The notes under the pieces are model-generated. The model saw only the letters and a list, made by a program, of their open reading frames with translations. It made no database searches and was not told the DNA's origin. Positions 52,701 to 56,520 of a stretch of 56,520 bases of DNA are shown one piece after another. Numbering within the stretch: the stretch's first letter is position 1; every line of letters begins with the position of its first letter. Position numbers and translations under genes: made by a program. Origin of the DNA: Bacteroidaceae bacterium (GTDB lineage: Bacteria; Bacteroidota; Bacteroidia; Bacteroidales; Bacteroidaceae); contig JAIKWU010000033.1 in assembly GCA_024684455.1 (NCBI GenBank), positions 1 to 56,520 of the forward strand, read 5' to 3'.

Positions 52701-53675
52701 TTACTCTTTCGTCTCTGTTTGTTCGTATGCCTGCACGATGGCTTCGCCGAGCAGGGTACCCTGTAGCGTGTACGCCTCGGCGGTGTAGTGGATGCAGTCG
52801 TTCTGCATGAGTCCTGCGTTACGCCAGTTGGTGGTGGCGTGTGTTGCCCCGCCTGCGATTTCAAAGAGGTTCCACAGGGCGCAGTTGTTCTGCTTGGCAA
52901 ACGTGTCGATGGCCCGTGCAACGGTTTCTGTGCGTGGGTTGACGCCGTGCGACGTATTGTAGTGCCAGCGTCCGCGACGGTCGCGCCAACGGTGTCCGTA
53001 GGTCGTGATGTAAGACCCTGGTGGGGTGGTGAGCAGGAAGTGGACGCCTGGGCATCGGCGTGCGATGCTTTCGGTGAGTTGTTTCAGCGTGGCGATGTGC
53101 TGGTCACTGTCGAAGTGTCCGTGGGCTTCGTTCGTGCCGAAACTGATGATGACCAGGTCGGGACGGAAGGCGGCGATGTCGTCGAGTTTGTCCGACTCGC
53201 AGTAGCGGCTGGCGTGTGCACCGTTCTGGGCCAGATAGTCGAACGTGATGCCGCCGTCTATCTCAGGAGCGACGTCGAGGTCAATCCCTTCAAGACCACC
53301 TGTGCCGAGTTGCTGTTGAAGCACTGCGCCGACGGCATGGGGCAGATAGTTGCCGCGTACGTGGCTGTCGCCAATCTGCAGGATGCGGACTGCCTCGCCT
53401 TGGTGCATCCGCTGGAAGAGCGGGGCGAGCGCATCGGCGTAGGTAAGCGCATTGGGCTTTGTGCCACGGAACGAGGACGGCAGTTGTGTCGCAGGCCTGG
53501 CGGTGGTTGCCTCTTCAGATGCACTTGCGCTGCGGGTGGGGAAGGCCGTCTGTGCCATTCCCCCTGTCTTGGTGACAAGGGTGTAGGCTGTCAGTACGAA
53601 CATGGCGACGTAAACGACAATAACGCTGATATAGACTTTCTTGTACTTCAAAATGAGGGAGATGAGATGTTGCAT
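52701..53675 (-). CDS. Membrane-anchored SGNH/GDSL-type hydrolase or acetyltransferase
   Basis: A 324-residue protein with an N-terminal membrane helix (about 13-35) and no cleavable-looking site. The SGNH fold is marked by Ser104 in IGDSHVRGN, FGTNE (about residue 168) and the Asp293-x-x-His296 pair in NDCIHY. It probably transfers or removes acetyl groups on a polysaccharide in the periplasm, as the AlgX/AlgJ and PatB proteins do with their MBOAT partners. It lies 10 bases after a second SGNH gene and three bases before the MBOAT gene, so the three form one unit. Confidence 0.85.
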   Translation of the reverse strand: MQHLISLILKYKKVYISVIVVYVAMFVLTAYTLVTKTGGMAQTAFPTRSASASEEATTARPATQLPSSFRGTKPNALTYADALAPLFQRMHQGEAVRILQIGDSHVRGNYLPHAVGAVLQQQLGTGGLEGIDLDVAPEIDGGITFDYLAQNGAHASRYCESDKLDDIAAFRPDLVIISFGTNEAHGHFDSDQHIATLKQLTESIARRCPGVHFLLTTPPGSYITTYGHRWRDRRGRWHYNTSHGVNPRTETVARAIDTFAKQNNCALWNLFEIAGGATHATTNWRNAGLMQNDCIHYTAEAYTLQGTLLGEAIVQAYEQTETKE

Positions 53676-53685
53676 TCTATGGATT

Positions 53686-55218
53686 TTAGGGGTGTCGGCG
53701 GTCGTAGTTCTCCTTGCCGTTGATGAGCACGTCGTAGAGAATCTTGGCGAGTGCCTTGCCTCCGTTGAAGTTGATGTGTGTGTAGTCGAGGTTGGCCTGC
53801 TTCTCTTCTTTCATACGTGCGATGCTGCCGTCGCCGCCCATGGCTTCGTAGAGATTCCAGAAGGCGACGTGGTTGTCGCTGGCCATCTTGCGCTGGAACT
53901 GCATCAGTTCGACCACGCCAGGCATGGTGTGCATCAGTCCGTCGGTGCCTTTCTGTCCACGGTCGCTCACACTGACCACGAGGATGCTGGCTGTGGGGAA
54001 CGCCGCTTTCAGGTGCTGGATGCTTTCGTCCATCTGACGGGTGTAGTAGGTGTAGTCCTTCGACTTCTTGTTGGCTACGTTGAGACCGTAGTGAAGGATG
54101 ATGAGGTCGTACGGGCGCAGGGCGTTGAACTGGCGTAGCGTCTCCATAGGAAGGCTCTTGAGAAACCAGCCGTTTCCGCTGCGCATGGCAAAGTTATCGA
54201 CCGTCACGCCTTGCGTGCCGTCGAGCGCTATACCGTACAGTCGGCCGCTGCCGTGAGCCCTCACCGTGATGCTGCTGATGTTGCCGCGCAGGGTCTCAGC
54301 CTGAACACCGCTGCCACTTCCTCCGTCGGATGCAGGTGCTGCCACTTCCTGCTTCACGCGCACTTCTTTCATTACCGTGTCGCCGAATTCATCGACGCTG
54401 TCGGTCGGCACCAACTGGGTGACATAGACGGGTTCGGGATTGGCGGGCATGGCACTGCTTCCGCGCAGAGTCTCCGTCTCGCCGCCGTTGAGGCTGGCAG
54501 TGAGGCTGAGGCTGCCTCCGTCGGTGAAATAGACCGTTGCCTCATCCACCGAGGCGAGATGCTGCGGATAGAAGTTCTTCTGGCACTTCAGCGTCGTCAT
54601 GCCCGTCGCAGCAGGCACGTAGTAGCGGCCTGCCAGACCTGCCAGCGAGGCGTTGTAGCCCGAGCGGTCGTTGGCATTGTGGTCAGCCCAGCCGCTTGCA
54701 CTGTGGATGACGGTGGTGCGGAATCCGGCCACGATGCTCTGCATGTCCACCCATCCGACACCCTTTCCGCCGAACCGCGTCTGAAAGAGGTCGCGCAGTT
54801 CGCTGGTGAGGATGTCGCCCTCGACAAACGAGTCGCCGAAGTAGGCAATGCGCACGGGACGGTTCTTCGATTCTCGGAGAGCCTTGTAGAAGAAGTCCAT
54901 CATGCGCACCGACCCGTCCGTGCTGGCGAAGTCCTCGATGGGCACCATGCCGTCAGGCACGCTGTCCTCGACCTCCACCTCCTCGACCTGTACCAGCGAC
55001 TGGTCGAGCACCTCCTCGGGCGGCACTCCCTGCTGCTCGTCGGCAGCGACTTCGGCAAGGTTACGCCCGAGGCTGTCCCGCTGCTGCACGTCGCCGAGGA
55101 TGTTGACGCGCCGCAGGAGGGTCTCGCCAATCGAGAGGCGCGGCAGGTAGAACAGCCCGATGAGCGCACCGACGACGAGAAGTGTGAGCAGAAAAGTCTT
55201 ATAGAGTTGATTCTTCAC
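53686..55218 (-). CDS. Second membrane-anchored SGNH-type protein of the acylation unit
   Basis: A 510-residue protein with an N-terminal membrane helix (about 8-27) and a Glu-rich linker (about 60-95). SGNH motifs are Ser130 in YFGDSFVEGD, HYGLN (about residue 370) and Asp478-x-x-His481 in DYTHIN. A beta-rich insert of about 150 residues between the first two blocks (about 195-345) is unlike the simpler partner downstream and could bind the glycan. Two SGNH proteins with one MBOAT protein suggest sequential handling of the acyl group. It is first in the operon, with its own promoter. Confidence 0.82.
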   Translation of the reverse strand: MKNQLYKTFLLTLLVVGALIGLFYLPRLSIGETLLRRVNILGDVQQRDSLGRNLAEVAADEQQGVPPEEVLDQSLVQVEEVEVEDSVPDGMVPIEDFASTDGSVRMMDFFYKALRESKNRPVRIAYFGDSFVEGDILTSELRDLFQTRFGGKGVGWVDMQSIVAGFRTTVIHSASGWADHNANDRSGYNASLAGLAGRYYVPAATGMTTLKCQKNFYPQHLASVDEATVYFTDGGSLSLTASLNGGETETLRGSSAMPANPEPVYVTQLVPTDSVDEFGDTVMKEVRVKQEVAAPASDGGSGSGVQAETLRGNISSITVRAHGSGRLYGIALDGTQGVTVDNFAMRSGNGWFLKSLPMETLRQFNALRPYDLIILHYGLNVANKKSKDYTYYTRQMDESIQHLKAAFPTASILVVSVSDRGQKGTDGLMHTMPGVVELMQFQRKMASDNHVAFWNLYEAMGGDGSIARMKEEKQANLDYTHINFNGGKALAKILYDVLINGKENYDRRHP

Positions 55219-55391
55219 AATGACGGTTTTAGTGGCAGGAATTTATGGAGGAGTTATAGCGAATGTGTGGGGTGTTTATAGAGACGAAAGAACGTCAACC
55301 CCAAGTGAACGGCCGAAGCATTGTCCCTATAAATTCTCTATGACTCCCCTATAAATTCTCTGTAAATTCCTTGAATAACATTTTCGGACTG

Positions 55392-55399
55392 CAAAGTTA
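55392..55399 (-). promoter_or_regulatory. Promoter of the O-acylation operon
   Basis: Minus-strand TAACTTTG (55399-55392), about 175 bases before the ATG at 55218. The long leader contains three short copies of CTATAAATTCTC-like words (55338-55375) and no gene. Confidence 0.55.
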
Positions 55400-55458
55400 C
55401 GAACTTTTCGGCGCATAATTGTTGCTTGCGGCGGCTTTTTCGTCTTTTTTCAGATTTT

Positions 55459-55492
55459 TTGTGCCGAAAGTTAAAATTTATACCTAACTTTG
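55459..55492 (+). promoter_or_regulatory. Promoter of the alkaline phosphatase gene
   Basis: TTG at 55459-55461 and TAACTTTG at 55485-55492. The leader to the ATG at 55645 is about 145 bases and contains palindrome array C. Confidence 0.6.
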
Positions 55493-55530
55493 TGGCAACC
55501 AAGCACGCACAAAAGACACTTCAAATGTAA

Positions 55531-55612
55531 CGCTAAGTGCTTAGCGTCATCACGCCAAGTGCTTAGCGTGCGAACGCCAAGTGCTTAGCGCGAAAATTCC
55601 AAGTACTTGGAC
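55531..55612. repeat. Palindrome array C: four units at 22-bp period, in a leader
   Basis: Units start at 55531, 55553, 55575 and 55597, exactly 22 bp apart; the last keeps only CCAAGTACTTGG. It lies between the promoter and the start of the phosphatase gene, so it should be transcribed as part of the 5' leader. Confidence 0.9.
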
Positions 55613-55644
55613 AAGCCGATAAAACACACTCAAAAAACATCTAT

Positions 55645-56520
55645 ATGGAACTTAAAATCAATCGAATTCACCGTGTGCTTATGGCGGTGCTGTGCCTCCT
55701 GTACGTGTCGGTCACGGCGCAGGCCCAGCCACGCAACGACATTGCCGAGTTGCAGCAGCCGCGACTGGTCGTCGGACTGGTTGTTGATCAGATGCGCTGG
55801 GACTACCTGACGCGATTTGCCGACCGATACGGCGACGGCGGTTTCCGACGCATCATGCGCGAAGGCTACAACTGCAACCGCACCTTTATCAACTACCTGC
55901 CTGCCGTCACCGCCGTCGGCCACTCGTCGGTGTGGACAGCCACCGTTCCTGCCTTCCACGGCATCACTGGCAACCATATCTACAAGGACGGACGGCGCAC
56001 CTACTGCACCACCGACACGACGGTACTGGGCGTCGGTTCGCTCGACAGAAACGGACGGCCCGACCCACGTGCCTACGGATCGCAGGAGTCGCCCCGCAAC
56101 CTGAAATGTACGACCATCGGCGACGAACTGCGGCTGGCGACCAACTTCCGCTCGAAGGTCGTCGGCGTGGCACTCAAGGACCGTGCCTCCATCTTGCCTG
56201 CCGGCCATGCGGCCAATGCGGCCTACTGGATGGACGACCGTTCGACCAACTTCATCACCAGCACCTACTACATGGATGACCTGCCACAGTGGGCAAAGGA
56301 CTTCAATGCGCAGCGGCTCGGCGACAAGTACATGAAGAACCTGAAGAAAGGCCATTGGGACCTGCTCTACGACGAGAAGACCTATGTGCAGAGTGCGCCG
56401 CGAGGACAGCGCTGGGAAGACAGCCTGAACGGTTCGCTGAAGCAGTCGCCGTGGGGCATGACGATTACCTTCGACATGGCACGTGCCGCAGTCGAGGGTG
56501 AAAACCTCGGACACAACCCC
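55645..56520 (+). CDS. pafA: PafA-like alkaline phosphatase, 5' part (runs off the window)
   Basis: The first 292 residues are present and open to the window edge. A signal peptide (1-27, ends AQA before Gln) is followed by the phosphodiesterase/alkaline-phosphatase fold: Asp48 in VVDQMRWDY is a metal ligand and Thr89 in PAVTAVGHSSV is the likely nucleophile. FHGITGNHIY is also typical. The known Bacteroidetes PafA releases phosphate from many phosphomonoesters in the periplasm. Its leader carries palindrome array C. The rest of the metal ligands lie beyond the window, so the call is by the N-terminal half only. Confidence 0.85.
   Translation, partial: MELKINRIHRVLMAVLCLLYVSVTAQAQPRNDIAELQQPRLVVGLVVDQMRWDYLTRFADRYGDGGFRRIMREGYNCNRTFINYLPAVTAVGHSSVWTATVPAFHGITGNHIYKDGRRTYCTTDTTVLGVGSLDRNGRPDPRAYGSQESPRNLKCTTIGDELRLATNFRSKVVGVALKDRASILPAGHAANAAYWMDDRSTNFITSTYYMDDLPQWAKDFNAQRLGDKYMKNLKKGHWDLLYDEKTYVQSAPRGQRWEDSLNGSLKQSPWGMTITFDMARAAVEGENLGHNP

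Overview
The window reads as chromosomal DNA of a Bacteroidales bacterium, most likely Prevotella-like. The evidence is the repeated Bacteroidetes-type promoter (TTG or TTTG, then TAnnTTTG, usually TAACTTTG) before many genes, the absence of Shine-Dalgarno-led starts, the trxA / rpoN / purE / ispG neighbourhood, and a set of large secreted proteins ending in the short tail typical of this group (YDLSGRxV...GxYIxxGKKVxxK). No rRNA, tRNA, CRISPR array or complete insertion sequence was seen. All family calls come from motifs read by eye.

Layout. Positions 1-678: a partial zinc-ribbon reading frame on the minus strand at the left edge, a cluster of REP-like palindromes, and a duplicated promoter. 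Positions 679-5882: core genes on the plus strand (thioredoxin, a small acidic protein, sigma-54, a PAP2-like membrane protein, PurE, and an IspG with a shortened insert domain). Positions 5883-6836: a repeat-rich gap. Positions 6837-11450: a giant secreted non-enzymatic protein and two tandem small proteins. Positions 11451-13813: tandem repeats, cysS and a small membrane protein. Positions 13875-34416: a glycan-degradation block on the plus strand (membrane-anchored AraC-type sensor-regulator, GH30, small protein, GH128, small protein, clan-A-like hydrolase with lectin modules, GH43-like protein). Positions 34497-48452, minus strand: two GH31 enzymes, a second sensor-regulator, a beta-helix GH28-like enzyme and an alginate-lyase-like protein. 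Positions 48752-51202: a third sensor-regulator. Positions 51213-55218: an MBOAT / SGNH / SGNH operon for polysaccharide O-acylation. Position 55645 to the edge: the start of a PafA-like alkaline phosphatase.

How it may work together. The two best-recognised hydrolases (GH30 and GH128) suggest attack on beta-1,6- and beta-1,3-glucan, while the GH31, GH43-like, GH28-like and lyase-like proteins point to other glycans. No SusC/SusD pair is present. Three regulators join a periplasmic sensor, one membrane helix and an AraC DNA-binding domain with no histidine kinase or receiver between them. TGTAAC-type motifs lie in three of the nearby promoter regions.

Most unusual: (1) three arrays of exactly four 16-bp palindromes repeating every 22 bp; (2) four 59-64 residue proteins ending in Leu-Trp, each next to a giant secreted protein; (3) REP palindromes inserted in frame in two of the sensor-regulators; (4) intergenic-type micro-repeats forming the linker just before the sorting tail in six secreted proteins; (5) a 163-bp nested inverted repeat in front of rpoN.
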